Origin: Nocardioides sp. Root1257
Lineage (GTDB): Bacteria > Actinomycetota > Actinomycetes > Propionibacteriales > Nocardioidaceae
Assembly: GCF_001425175.1 (NCBI RefSeq)
Contig: NZ_LMDV01000009.1
Span: forward strand, 560,356 to 624,355
DNA: 64,000 nt
Reading direction: 5' to 3'
Positions 1 through 7,928 of the stretch are shown one piece after another (the stretch's first letter is position 1; every line of letters begins with the position of its first letter). The position numbers and the translations under genes are program-made. Under the pieces are notes generated by a model. The model was not told the DNA's origin. It did no database searches and was given only the letters and a program-made list of their open reading frames with translations.

Positions 1-760
1 AGGTCGAGACCGCCGCCGCCGTGGCCGACCCCGAGCACGCCGAAGGCGAACGCCTCGACTGCTCCGCCCAGGCACACCTCGACATCGCGTTGACCGACAC
101 CCGCCTCAACCGGGGCCTCGTGCCCGTCACCGGGCTGCTGGAGTACACCGACGCCCTCGCCCTCGAGGCACAGATCAAGGCCGGCGCCCACGCCCTCCTG
201 ACCGAGCACCCCGAGCTGGACCTCGACACCCGGCGTGCCATGGCCGCCGGACAGCTCGGCGGCGATACTGCTGCGCCGCGCGAGGTCGTCATCTACGCCC
301 ACCACCAGCCGACCGAGGCCCACGGCATCGTCGGCGTCGAGGGCGGCCACGTCCCGTACGCCACCATCGACCAACTGGTCGAGTGGTGCACCACCCGGGG
401 CACCCGGGTGTCGATCCGGCCCGTCCTCGACCTGTCCGAAGAGATCACCACCGACGCCTACGCGCCCACGCAGCGGCAGCGGGAGCAGGCGATCCTGCTG
501 ACCCCGACCTGTGTGTTCCCGCACTGCAGCAAGGACGCCCGGGGCTGCGACCTCGACCACATCACCCCCTACGCGAGCGGCGGGAAGACCACGTCGTGGA
601 ACCTCGCCCCGTTGTGCCGCACCACCGCGTCAAGACCTTCAGCACCTGGACCTACCACCGCACCAGCCGCACCAGCTTCATCTGGACCAGCCCCAAGGGC
701 CGGGTCCACCCCGTCGACCTCACCGACGTCACCACCGAACACCGACGACGAACCCACTGA
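1..760 (+). pseudogene. DUF222/HNH endonuclease (13E12-type), 5' truncated by the window and frameshifted
   Basis: The reading frame enters from the left edge. It carries the end of a DUF222 region followed by an HNH nuclease motif: a CVFPHC zinc knuckle, then CDLDHITPY and NLAPLCR. This is the usual order in the multicopy actinobacterial DUF222/13E12 proteins. Directly after NLAPLCR (about 617-621) the frame becomes proline/alanine-rich and loses similarity. The +1-shifted frame then continues with HHRVKTFSTW and TSPKGRVHPVDL, the expected C-terminus, ending at a TGA at 758-760. Restoring one C in the CCGCACCACC stretch would rejoin the halves. The hairpin at 768-790 fits the stop at 760 better than the unshifted stop at 812. 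This is either a real inactivating one-base deletion or a sequencing error. Family members are probably nucleases of mobile or selfish character, but their function is not settled. Confidence 0.75.
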
Positions 761-767
761 CCCCGCA

Positions 768-790
768 CCCCGCCGGCACCGTCGGCGGGG
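768..790 (+). terminator. Hairpin terminator after the HNH gene
   Basis: An 8-bp perfect stem (CCCCGCCG / CGGCGGGG) with a 7-nt loop lies 8 nt after the restored HNH stop. There is no clear U-tract. It could also serve the convergent gene ending at 827. Confidence 0.55.
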
Positions 791-826
791 CCATTGCCAT
801 GCATGCCGATGAGCGGTCGGGCGCAG

Positions 827-1423
827 TCAGGCCGGAGCCCCGCCGGCGAACCAGTCCACGAGCTCACCGGCGAACGCTTCGGGTTGTGAGTAGTTGGCGT
901 CCAGGCCGAAGTGACCCTCAAGTTCGGCGCGGAGGAACAACGCGATCTCCGCTGGGTCCGAGCCGCCCGCGAGTCGTTCGAGGAGAGGGGCGTAGAGACA
1001 GGAGTACTCGTCGTCCGGCCCGCCTAAGTCAGGGCGCACACCGATCGGGTCCCACTCGTTCAACATGCGCTGGAGCCCTCGCACGTCATGGGCGGCTGCC
1101 AGGTGATCCAAGATGCGCTGAACCGTTGGACCGTGAACGCTGTCGGTCGCCTCAAGGTCCATCGTCTGCGCCGCTGCCGACAAGCCTCGCCACACGTCAC
1201 CGGGGGCGCGTTGTGCGTGGGCCACATCAACCAACGCATCGAGGGCGAGTCCGAGTTCGTTGTGATCGAGGAAGTCCTCGTAGAGACCGAGCTCATCGTC
1301 ATCGCGGTTGGTGAGCTGGCCGCGAGCCGTTGCGAGTTGCTCTCGCACTACGGCCCAGGTCTCCGGAATCTGCTCCGCCACGGTGACATCTTCTACGAAC
1401 CGAGCCGGTTCGGCCCTCGACAC
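827..1423 (-). CDS. Immunity-like protein, MafI-like plus DUF1871-like halves
   Basis: A soluble, acidic protein of 198 residues. The first half has an LYEDFLDHNELGLALDAL segment typical of small helical immunity proteins of the MafI kind. The second half begins with NEWDPIGV and continues with an LLERL...EIALFLRAELEGHFG segment, which resembles the DUF1871 (YugE-like) family also found next to polymorphic toxins. I see no signal peptide, membrane segment or enzyme motif. No toxin gene is adjacent: the left neighbour is the broken HNH nuclease gene on the other strand and the right one is a zinc-ribbon microprotein. It may be an orphan immunity gene left after toxin loss. The family assignments come from remembered motifs and need a profile search. 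Confidence 0.55.
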   Translation of the reverse strand: MSRAEPARFVEDVTVAEQIPETWAVVREQLATARGQLTNRDDDELGLYEDFLDHNELGLALDALVDVAHAQRAPGDVWRGLSAAAQTMDLEATDSVHGPTVQRILDHLAAAHDVRGLQRMLNEWDPIGVRPDLGGPDDEYSCLYAPLLERLAGGSDPAEIALFLRAELEGHFGLDANYSQPEAFAGELVDWFAGGAPA

Positions 1424-1709
1424 AGCGACCGCTCATGCCGGCGACGGTGCGCGGTGATGCCAATGAGCGCGCACGACCGCACGACCGCGCGACGGACCGT
1501 GCTCAGAGGCGAGGCGTCCGGATCTGCGCAAACAGGGCGCGGCAACCGATCCAGCCGGTTCTTCCCCGACCCGGGCCCCAACGGTCGACCCGAGCGGACC
1601 CGCAACCCGACCGGCTACTGGAAATCGCCTCCGCAGCCACCGACCACGGTGACCACGTTTCCCGGTAGTCGCGTCACAGCGGCGACCACGACGGACCGTG
1701 TCGCTGCGC

Positions 1710-1874
1710 TCACCCTCGCCGGTCGACCCCAGCCGACGCCGACGGCACGACGCAGCCCGCCGTCACGGGCGCGCCCTCACAGCACGGCCGGATGTAGCCG
1801 CACCGGTCGCACCGGGAGTGGGAGGTCTCCCACCGCATCGTCGCGCCGCAGCCGTCGCACTCCATCCCGTCCAT
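1710..1874 (-). CDS. Zinc-ribbon microprotein, 54 residues
   Basis: This short frame was found by reading the minus strand. It has ATG at 1874, a second in-frame ATG at 1865 and TGA at 1710-1712. The protein has two paired cysteine knuckles (ECDGCG and RCDRCG) around an ATMRWETSHS linker, then GYIRPCCEGAP, giving a rubredoxin-like CxxC-x14-CxxC zinc site plus a CC pair. It starts 24 nt after the stop of the F420-type NADP oxidoreductase on the same strand, so co-transcription is likely. The tail after about residue 38 looks unstructured. Similar small zinc-ribbon proteins are common in high-GC actinobacteria but have no assigned role; metal binding is the only firm inference. Confidence 0.65.
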   Translation of the reverse strand: MDGMECDGCGATMRWETSHSRCDRCGYIRPCCEGAPVTAGCVVPSASAGVDRRG

Positions 1875-1898
1875 GGACGGGATCCTGCCACCGGCGAC

Positions 1899-2549
1899 CT
1901 ACGCGGAGGCGGAGGCGCGCGTCGCCTGCTCGAGCAGCTCGCGCAGGCCGGCGGCGTCGACCTCGGGGCCGTACGCCGGCTGGTCGCGGTCGAAGCGCCA
2001 GCCCTCCGCGAGTGGGCCGGCGTCGACGACGTCGTACCCGATCTCGTCGGTCAGCGCGGCGACCGTCGCCTTCGCGCCCTCGTCGTCGCCGGCAAGGGGG
2101 AGTGCGCGGCGGCCGTCGGTGCCGGCCGGCTTGCCCTGGGTCAGGAGGTGCGTCGACTGGATGGCGTTGAAGAGCTTCACGACGTACGACGTCGGCAGGT
2201 GCGACTGGAGCACCTCGCTGGGCGTCGTGCGGCCCTCGTCGATGTCGACGGCGTGGCCGTCGCGCTCCCAGTAGTAGTTGTTGGTGTCGATGACGACCTT
2301 GCCCGCGAGCGGCTCGACCGGCACGGAGCCGACGGCCAGGAACGGGATCGAGACGACGACCAGCTCACCGGCCTCGGCGGCCTCCGCGGCGGTCGCGGCG
2401 CGCGCGGTGCCGCCGATCTCCTCGACCAGGTCGGCGAGCGTCTCCGGCCCGCGCGAGTTGCTGATGACGACGTCGTGACCCTGCGCCGCGAACAGCTTCG
2501 CGAGGGTGCCGCCGATGTTGCCGCTGCCGATGATGCCGATGGTGGTCAT
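1899..2549 (-). CDS. NADPH-dependent F420 reductase-like / NADP-binding oxidoreductase
   Basis: A protein of 216 residues starting at MTTIGIIG. The frame opens five codons earlier, but this ATG puts the Rossmann motif GIIGSGNIGGTLAKLF at the N-terminus, as in the family. Next come an ISNSRGPETL segment, the usual 2'-phosphate-binding region for NADP(H), then VVSIPF and VVIDTNNYY. This is the single-domain F420H2:NADP oxidoreductase fold (Pfam F420_oxidored). True F420 use is likely but unproven, since close relatives act on other substrates. The zinc-ribbon microprotein follows 24 nt downstream. The SDR gene lies upstream on the same strand with a gap of about 40 nt. Confidence 0.85.
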   Translation of the reverse strand: MTTIGIIGSGNIGGTLAKLFAAQGHDVVISNSRGPETLADLVEEIGGTARAATAAEAAEAGELVVVSIPFLAVGSVPVEPLAGKVVIDTNNYYWERDGHAVDIDEGRTTPSEVLQSHLPTSYVVKLFNAIQSTHLLTQGKPAGTDGRRALPLAGDDEGAKATVAALTDEIGYDVVDAGPLAEGWRFDRDQPAYGPEVDAAGLRELLEQATRASASA

Positions 2550-2589
2550 GCAGGGTTCAACCACAGCGGAGATCGCCGTGTTCCGCGAC

Positions 2590-4083
2590 CTACCAGGGAG
2601 TGGGCTCGAAGTCCTTGAGGAAGTGTCCGTAGAGGTCCTCGCCGGCCTCGCCGCGGACGATCGGGTCGTAGACCCGCGCGGCGCCGTCGACCAGGTCGAG
2701 GGGTGCGTGCCAGCCCTCGCCGGCGATCCGCAGCTTCTCCTGGTGCGGCCGCTCGTCGGTGATCCAGCCGGTGTCGACGGCGTTCATCAGGATCTGGTCG
2801 GACTCGAACATCTCGCCGGCGCTGGTCCGCGTCAGCATGTTGAGCGACGCCTTGGCCATGTTGGTGTGCGGGTGCCCCGCGCCCTTGTAGCGCCGGCCGC
2901 CGAACTGACCCTCCATCGCCGACACGTTGACGACGTACGTACGCCGCGCCGTCGACGCGCGCAGCGACGCGCGCAGCCGTGAGATCAGCAGGAACGGCGC
3001 GGTCGCGTTGCAGAGCTGCACCTCCAGCAGCTCCAGCGGGTCGACCTCGTCGACGGTCTGCGTCCAGGAGTTCGTCGTCTGCAGGTCCGGCAGCAGGCCA
3101 CCTGCGTCGACGGCGGTGCCGGCGAGATGGGCCTCGAGCGACGCGTTCCCGGCCTTCAGTGCGAGGGCCGTGATCGAGGCCGGGGTGTGCGCGGGCGTCT
3201 CGTGGTGGGCGACCGCGTGCTGCTGCAGCGTCCCGGCGATCGCGGCCGGGTGGGCGTCGCTGATCCGGTCGAAGCTGACGATCTCGGGCAGCGCTGCGCC
3301 GGTCGGCAGCGGCATCAGCTCGGCCTCGACGAGCGGTGCGTACGACCCCGGCGTCCGGCGCACCGTCTGGCAGGCGTTGTTGATCAGGATGTCGAGCGGA
3401 CCGTCGGCGGCGACCTCGTCGGCGAGCGAGATCACCTGGGTCGGGTCGCGCAGGTCGATGCCCACGATCTTCAGCCGGTCGATCCAGTCGGCGCTGTCCT
3501 CGAGCGCCGAGAAGCGGCGTACGGCGTCGTGCGGGAAGCGCGTGGTGATGGTCGTGTGGGCGCCGTCGCGGAGCAGTCGCAGCGCGATGTACATGCCGAT
3601 CTTGGCGCGGCCGCCGGTGAGCAGCGCGCGGCGCCCGGTGAGGTCGGTGCCCTGGCCGCGCTTGGCGTGCGACATGGCCGCGCAGCTGGGGCAGAGGTAG
3701 TGGTAGAACGCGTCGACGAGCGTGTAGTCGTTCTTGCAGATGTAGCAGCCGCGCGGGTTGATCAGCTCGCCCGCGAACGCGCCGGGCGCGGTCGAGACCA
3801 GCGGGATGCCGAGCGTCTCGTCGTCGATCCGCATGGGCGAGCCGGTCGCCGTCGCCTCGGTGACCGCGCGGTCGTGGGCCAGCTCGGCCTGCCGCTTGCG
3901 GGTGCGCCGCTCGGCCTTGAGCGCCTTGTACATGTGCGAGGCCGCGTGCTTGACGGTCCGGATGTCCGGGTGGTCCTCGGGGAGCCGGTGCAGCTCGTTG
4001 AGCACCTTCACCGCGATGGCGAGCTCGTCGGGGTCGATGCCCTGGAGGAGCGTGGGGTCTGCCGGCTCGTTCTGCTGCTGCAC
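2590..4083 (-). CDS. SDR-fold protein with N-terminal zinc-binding module and altered active site
   Basis: A protein of 497 residues, twice the length of a classical short-chain dehydrogenase. Residues 1-110 are helical and charged. Residues 113-134 hold CYIC and CPSC, a likely zinc site. A Rossmann domain starts near 152. The cofactor loop reads TGGRAKIG, so the middle glycine of TGxxxGxG is lysine. The NNAG motif reads NNAC (235-238). Ser388 (VNVSAM) and Lys411 (NMAKAS) are at the catalytic positions, but the residue four before the lysine is Thr407, not tyrosine. Either the reaction does not need the usual Tyr acid or the protein is not a reductase. It is cytoplasmic. It probably shares a transcript with the downstream NADP oxidoreductase (2549) on the same strand. 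Confidence 0.75.
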   Translation of the reverse strand: MQQQNEPADPTLLQGIDPDELAIAVKVLNELHRLPEDHPDIRTVKHAASHMYKALKAERRTRKRQAELAHDRAVTEATATGSPMRIDDETLGIPLVSTAPGAFAGELINPRGCYICKNDYTLVDAFYHYLCPSCAAMSHAKRGQGTDLTGRRALLTGGRAKIGMYIALRLLRDGAHTTITTRFPHDAVRRFSALEDSADWIDRLKIVGIDLRDPTQVISLADEVAADGPLDILINNACQTVRRTPGSYAPLVEAELMPLPTGAALPEIVSFDRISDAHPAAIAGTLQQHAVAHHETPAHTPASITALALKAGNASLEAHLAGTAVDAGGLLPDLQTTNSWTQTVDEVDPLELLEVQLCNATAPFLLISRLRASLRASTARRTYVVNVSAMEGQFGGRRYKGAGHPHTNMAKASLNMLTRTSAGEMFESDQILMNAVDTGWITDERPHQEKLRIAGEGWHAPLDLVDGAARVYDPIVRGEAGEDLYGHFLKDFEPTPW

Positions 4084-4220
4084 CGGAGGATTCTAGGTCC
4101 GCCGGGTCCGTCCGGCCGCTTCGGCGATCACCTGCCCGCCGCCATCACCCAGATGGGCGGTGACACAGGACAGGTCGTCTGCCGAGGGTGGGTACCTCAC
4201 GCCACCAGGGAGGCACCCCC

Positions 4221-5324
4221 ATGCGCAGGACCCGCACCGTCGCCGCGACCGCGGCGCTCGCACTCGCCGCCACCACGGCCGTACTCATCCCGGCCGCCGA
4301 CGCGGCCGCGCCCAAGCCGAAGGTGCTCGCCAAGCACCTCGTCAGCCCGCTGACAGCGGCGATCGACGACGACGGCACGGCGTACGTCACCCAGAACTTC
4401 GCCGGGCAGCTCGTGAAGGTGCGGCCCGGGAAGAAGCCGAAGGTCGTCTACGCGGGCAAGAACGGCAACGAGGTCGGCGGCGTCTCGGTCTTCCACGGCA
4501 AGCTCGTCTTCACCGAGACCGCCAGCGACGACAACGGGCCGATCAAGTCCTGGGTCAAGTGGATCACGCCGAAGGGCAAGGTGCGCACGCTCGCCAACGT
4601 CCGCGCCTACGAGAACAAGAAGAACCCCGACAAGTCGGTCGCGTACGGCGTCCGCGGCATCTCCGACGAGTGCGCCGCCCAGTGGCCGACCGAGCAGTTC
4701 GGGCCGCCGACGTACACCGGGGTCCCCGACTCGCACCCCTACGCCACGCTGCAGACCGACGAGGGCACGGTGTTCGTGGCCGACGCCGGCATGAACGCCG
4801 TCCTCGCGATCTCGCCGCGCGGTCGGATCCGCACGCTGGCCGTGCTGCCGGCGGTGCCGGTCGAGATCACCGCCGAGCTCGCGGGCGGGATGGGGCTGCC
4901 GGACTGCGTCGTCGGCGAGACCTACTACGGCGAGCCCGTGCCGACCGACGTCGCGCTCGGCGGCGACGGCAGGCTCTACGTGACCACGGAGGGCGGTGGG
5001 CTCGGTGAGCAGATGCCGCTCGGCTCCGTCTACTCGGTCACGCTCCGCACCGGCAAGGTCGCCAAGGTCGCCGGCGGGCTGTTCGCACCGGTCGGGATCG
5101 CCATCGCCCCGAGCGGCACCATGTTCGTGTCCGAGCTCTTCGGCGGCAGGATCGTGAGGATCAAGCGGGGCTCCGCCAAGGTCCGCACGTTCGCGAAGGT
5201 GAACATGCCCGCCGCGGTGGAGTGGACCTCCCGTGGTCTCTACGCCACGACCGACGTGCTGGTGGGACCGTCCGAGGAGAGCCCGAGCACGCCGCCGGGC
5301 GGCAAGCTGGTCAGGTTCCGCTGA
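4221..5324 (+). CDS. ScyD/ScyE-family secreted beta-propeller protein
   Basis: A protein of 367 residues starting at ATG 4221, chosen over an in-frame start 33 nt earlier because GGGAGG at 4209-4214 is well placed. A Sec signal peptide (RRTRTVAATAALALAATTAV...ADAAA) leads into repeated propeller blades with the pattern DDDGTAYVT, DEGTVFVAD, GGDGRLYVT and APSGTMFVS. This is the ScyD/ScyE type, named from cyanobacterial scytonemin loci but widespread in actinobacteria without that pathway. No enzymatic residues can be assigned; extracellular binding or lactonase-like activity are both possible. The 3' end overlaps the convergent MFS gene by 14 nt. Confidence 0.8.
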   Translation: MRRTRTVAATAALALAATTAVLIPAADAAAPKPKVLAKHLVSPLTAAIDDDGTAYVTQNFAGQLVKVRPGKKPKVVYAGKNGNEVGGVSVFHGKLVFTETASDDNGPIKSWVKWITPKGKVRTLANVRAYENKKNPDKSVAYGVRGISDECAAQWPTEQFGPPTYTGVPDSHPYATLQTDEGTVFVADAGMNAVLAISPRGRIRTLAVLPAVPVEITAELAGGMGLPDCVVGETYYGEPVPTDVALGGDGRLYVTTEGGGLGEQMPLGSVYSVTLRTGKVAKVAGGLFAPVGIAIAPSGTMFVSELFGGRIVRIKRGSAKVRTFAKVNMPAAVEWTSRGLYATTDVLVGPSEESPSTPPGGKLVRFR

Positions 5325-6600
5325 CCAGGCCGGGGCGGGTGATCCGGTAGCGGACGAACGACGGCACCGCGACCGCCGCGAGGATCGTGCCGATCACGAC
5401 CAGGACCCCGCCCCCGGCCGCGGCCGCCGCCGTACCGACCATCGCGGCGCTGGCGCCGTGCACGACGTCGGCGATCCGCGGACCGCCCGCGACCACGACG
5501 ATGAAGATGCCCTGCAGTCGCCCGCGCACCGAGTCGTCGGCCGCGCTCTGGAGCATGCTGGTGCGGAACGCCGCCGACGCCATGTCGGCGGCGCCGCCGA
5601 TGACCAGCATCAGCAGGGCGACGGTGAGCGCGGCGGTCTGCCAGTGCCCGGCGAGAGCGACCGCGAGCCCGAAGCCGACCATCGCGAAGCCCCAGACCAG
5701 GATGCAGATGATCACCGCCCGGCCCTGGGCGTCGACGCGCGAGACCCAGCCCGAGAAGACCCCGCCGATCACCGCGCCCGCCGGGATCGCGGCGAAGAGC
5801 AGCGCGAAGACCAGGCCGCCCTCGTCCGGGCCGCCGAACGAGACGTGCGCGATCTCCGGGAAGAGCGCGCGCGGCATGCCGAAGACCATCGCGATCAGGT
5901 CGACGACGAAGGACATCATCAGCACGGGGTGGCCGCGCAGGTAGGTGAAGCCCTCGATCACCGAGCGCAGCCCCGGGGTGCCCTTCGCGGCGTCCTCGAC
6001 CGGCAGCCGCGGCAGTCGTACGACGGCGCTCAGCGTCGCGAAGAGCGTGATCGTGTCGATCAGGTAGAGCCACTGGAAGCCAAGCACCGGGATCAGCACG
6101 CCCGCCACCAGCGGGCCGCCGATCGCGCCCGCCTGGAAGATCGTCATGTTCAGCGAGTTGGCGGCCGGCAGCAGCTCGGGCGTCAGGAGCTTGGGCAGGA
6201 TGGCGCTGCGGGTCGGCTGGTTGACCGCGAAGAACGCCTGCTGCACCGAGAAGAGGCAGAGCAGCAGCCACACGTTCGCGTTGCCGGCGACGGCCTGGAG
6301 CCAGAACAGCGCGCTGGTGCCGATCAGGCCGCTGGTCGTGATGATCAGCATCGTGCGCCGGTCGAAGACATCGGCCAGCGCGCCGCCCCACAGACCGAAG
6401 ACCACGAGCGGCACCAGGCCGAACAGCCCCGTGAGGCCGACGTACGCCGAGGAGCCGGTGTCGGCGTAGATCTGGGCCGGCACCGCGACGACCGTCAGCT
6501 GGGCGCCGACGACCGTGATGATGTTGGCGAGCCAGAGCCGGCGGAAGTGCTCGTTGCTCAGCGGTCGGGTGTCGGCCACCAAGCCCCGGAGTCTGCGCAC
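5311..6600 (-). CDS. MFS transporter (enterobactin-exporter/DUF894-like)
   Basis: About 429 residues from a GTG at 6600. The frame stays open to 6669, but the upstream part (RRYRCREHP...) is not family-like and would run into the divergent gene at 6656. The sequence has 12 predicted hydrophobic helices, beginning with LSNEHFRRLWLANIITVVGAQLTVVAVP and the loop GGALADVFDRRTML between helices 2 and 3. This is the pattern of EntS/DUF894-type MFS exporters. The substrate is unknown. No adjacent siderophore or resistance genes guide a guess. Confidence 0.8.
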   Translation of the reverse strand: MRRLRGLVADTRPLSNEHFRRLWLANIITVVGAQLTVVAVPAQIYADTGSSAYVGLTGLFGLVPLVVFGLWGGALADVFDRRTMLIITTSGLIGTSALFWLQAVAGNANVWLLLCLFSVQQAFFAVNQPTRSAILPKLLTPELLPAANSLNMTIFQAGAIGGPLVAGVLIPVLGFQWLYLIDTITLFATLSAVVRLPRLPVEDAAKGTPGLRSVIEGFTYLRGHPVLMMSFVVDLIAMVFGMPRALFPEIAHVSFGGPDEGGLVFALLFAAIPAGAVIGGVFSGWVSRVDAQGRAVIICILVWGFAMVGFGLAVALAGHWQTAALTVALLMLVIGGAADMASAAFRTSMLQSAADDSVRGRLQGIFIVVVAGGPRIADVVHGASAAMVGTAAAAAGGGVLVVIGTILAAVAVPSFVRYRITRPGLVSGT

Positions 6601-6655
6601 GATCCCCGAACCTAGCCCCGCTGCCGGATGTTCCCGGCAGCGGTAGCGTCGGGAC

Positions 6656-7132
6656 ATGACGAAGCCCACGGTCGAGTCGGTCTGGGACTACCCCCGGCCA
6701 CCGCGGGTCGAGCCGAGCACCGAGCTGGTCGAGGTCGAGCTCGGCGGCCGCGTCGTCGCCAGCACGCGTACGTCGTGGCGGGTCCTCGAGACCAGCCACC
6801 CGCCGACGTACTACCTGCCGCGGGCGGCGTTCGCGCCGGGCGCGCTGCGGCCCGCCACCGGCCGGTCGTGGTGCGAGTGGAAGGGCCAGGCCGGCTACTT
6901 CGACCTGGTCGCGGACGACGTGGTGGCGTCGCGCGCGGCCTGGACCTACGAGCTCCCGTCACCCGGCTTCGAGGTGCTCGCCGGCGCCGTTGCGGTGATG
7001 CCGGGCCTGGTCGATCGGTGCACCGTCGACGGCGAGGTCGTCCAGCCGCAGGCCGGCGGCTTCTACGGTGGGTGGATCACGAGTCGCGTCGTCGGGCCGT
7101 TCAAGGGCGGCCCCGGCACCACCGGCTGGTGA
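6656..7132 (+). CDS. DUF427 domain protein
   Basis: A protein of 158 residues. The core has the DUF427 signature: a strand with VEVELGGRVVASTRTSWRVLETSHPPTYYLP, then CEWKGQAGYFDLV and the C-terminal GFYGGWIT with VGPFKGGPGT. DUF427 is a small beta fold with no agreed function. No signal peptide is present, so the protein is cytoplasmic. It is divergent from the MFS gene with about 55 nt between starts, and is followed by the DUF4287 pair on the same strand. Three small proteins of unknown function in a row is a common actinobacterial arrangement but does not itself tell their job. Confidence 0.85.
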   Translation: MTKPTVESVWDYPRPPRVEPSTELVEVELGGRVVASTRTSWRVLETSHPPTYYLPRAAFAPGALRPATGRSWCEWKGQAGYFDLVADDVVASRAAWTYELPSPGFEVLAGAVAVMPGLVDRCTVDGEVVQPQAGGFYGGWITSRVVGPFKGGPGTTGW

Positions 7133-7169
7133 GCGATGACTCTGGCAACGGCAGGAGGTCGGTACTGAC

Positions 7170-7394
7170 ATGACTGAGCAGAAGGTGCAGGGCCCGGCGT
7201 CGTACTTCCCGTCGATCGAGAAGAAGTACGGCCGTCCGATCGAGGAGTGGCAGGCGGTCGTGCGGTCCGCGCCGGGGTACGGCGCCGGCGCGAAGCACAT
7301 GGACCTCGTGGCGGTGCTCAAGGACGAGCACGGCATGGGGCACGGCCACGCCAACGCCGTGGTCGCCTACACGCTGGCGCAGGACAAGACGTGA
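7170..7394 (+). CDS. DUF4287 domain protein
   Basis: A protein of 74 residues preceded by AGGAGG (7152-7157). It matches the DUF4287 core: SYFPSIEKKYGRPIEEW, then KHMDLVAVLKDEHGMGHGHANAVVAY. Family members occur alone or fused to DUF5655. Here the following gene overlaps it by 4 nt (GTGA), so the two are translationally coupled. No catalytic residue is known. Confidence 0.88.
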   Translation: MTEQKVQGPASYFPSIEKKYGRPIEEWQAVVRSAPGYGAGAKHMDLVAVLKDEHGMGHGHANAVVAYTLAQDKT

Positions 7395-7828
7395 GGCTTC
7401 GGCTCGAGCTCGAGGCGACCGGTGGGAACACCGCGGGCTTCCGGATCCCCGACGAGGTCGTCGAGCAGCTCGGCGCCGGTCGGCGGCCCCCGGTCGTCGC
7501 CTCCGTCGGCGAGCACACGTGGCGCTCGTCGATCGCCCGGATGGGCGACGCCTTCTGGCTCGGGGTGAGCAAGGAGAACCGCGACCTGGCCGGCGTCGAG
7601 GCGGGGCAGGTGCTCGACCTCGAGGTCACCGTCGACGACGCCCCGCGCACCGTCGAGCCGCCGGCCGAGCTCGCCGCCGCCCTGGAGTCCGACCCGACCC
7701 TCGCCGCCGCCTGGGCGAGGCTCGCGCCCAGTCACCAGAAGGAGTGGGCGCGTTCCATCGAGGACGCCAAGAAGCCCGAGACCCGGGCGGCTCGTGTCGG
7801 GAAGGCGATCACCGCGCTGCGCGGCTGA
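7391..7828 (+). CDS. DUF1905 / YdeI-type (OmpD-associated fold) protein
   Basis: A protein of 145 residues from a GTG at 7391 that overlaps the DUF4287 stop. The N-terminal half has the DUF1905 beta domain (LELEATGGNTAGFRIPDEVVEQL...VGEHTWRSSIARMGDAFWLGVSKENR). The C-terminal half has the bacteriocin-protection, YdeI/OmpD-associated helix (AAWARLAPSHQKEWARSIEDAKKPETRAARV). Proteins with this layout are widespread; E. coli YdeI was linked to peptide resistance, but the function here is unknown. It is coupled to the DUF4287 gene, so the two may work together. Confidence 0.85.
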   Translation: MRLRLELEATGGNTAGFRIPDEVVEQLGAGRRPPVVASVGEHTWRSSIARMGDAFWLGVSKENRDLAGVEAGQVLDLEVTVDDAPRTVEPPAELAAALESDPTLAAAWARLAPSHQKEWARSIEDAKKPETRAARVGKAITALRG

Positions 7829-7928
7829 TCGACGTACCGAACCCGAGTGAGGAGTCCTGGCGCGAGGTGTGGCAGATTCCGGCTCGGGTATCTGGAATGC
7901 TGAGGAGCAGGACCGCCGAAGGAGTCGC

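Noticed and set aside
1424..1709. A gene in the gap between the immunity-like and zinc-ribbon genes
   Set aside because: Several frames are open on both strands but none has a credible start with ribosome site or a recognisable protein pattern.
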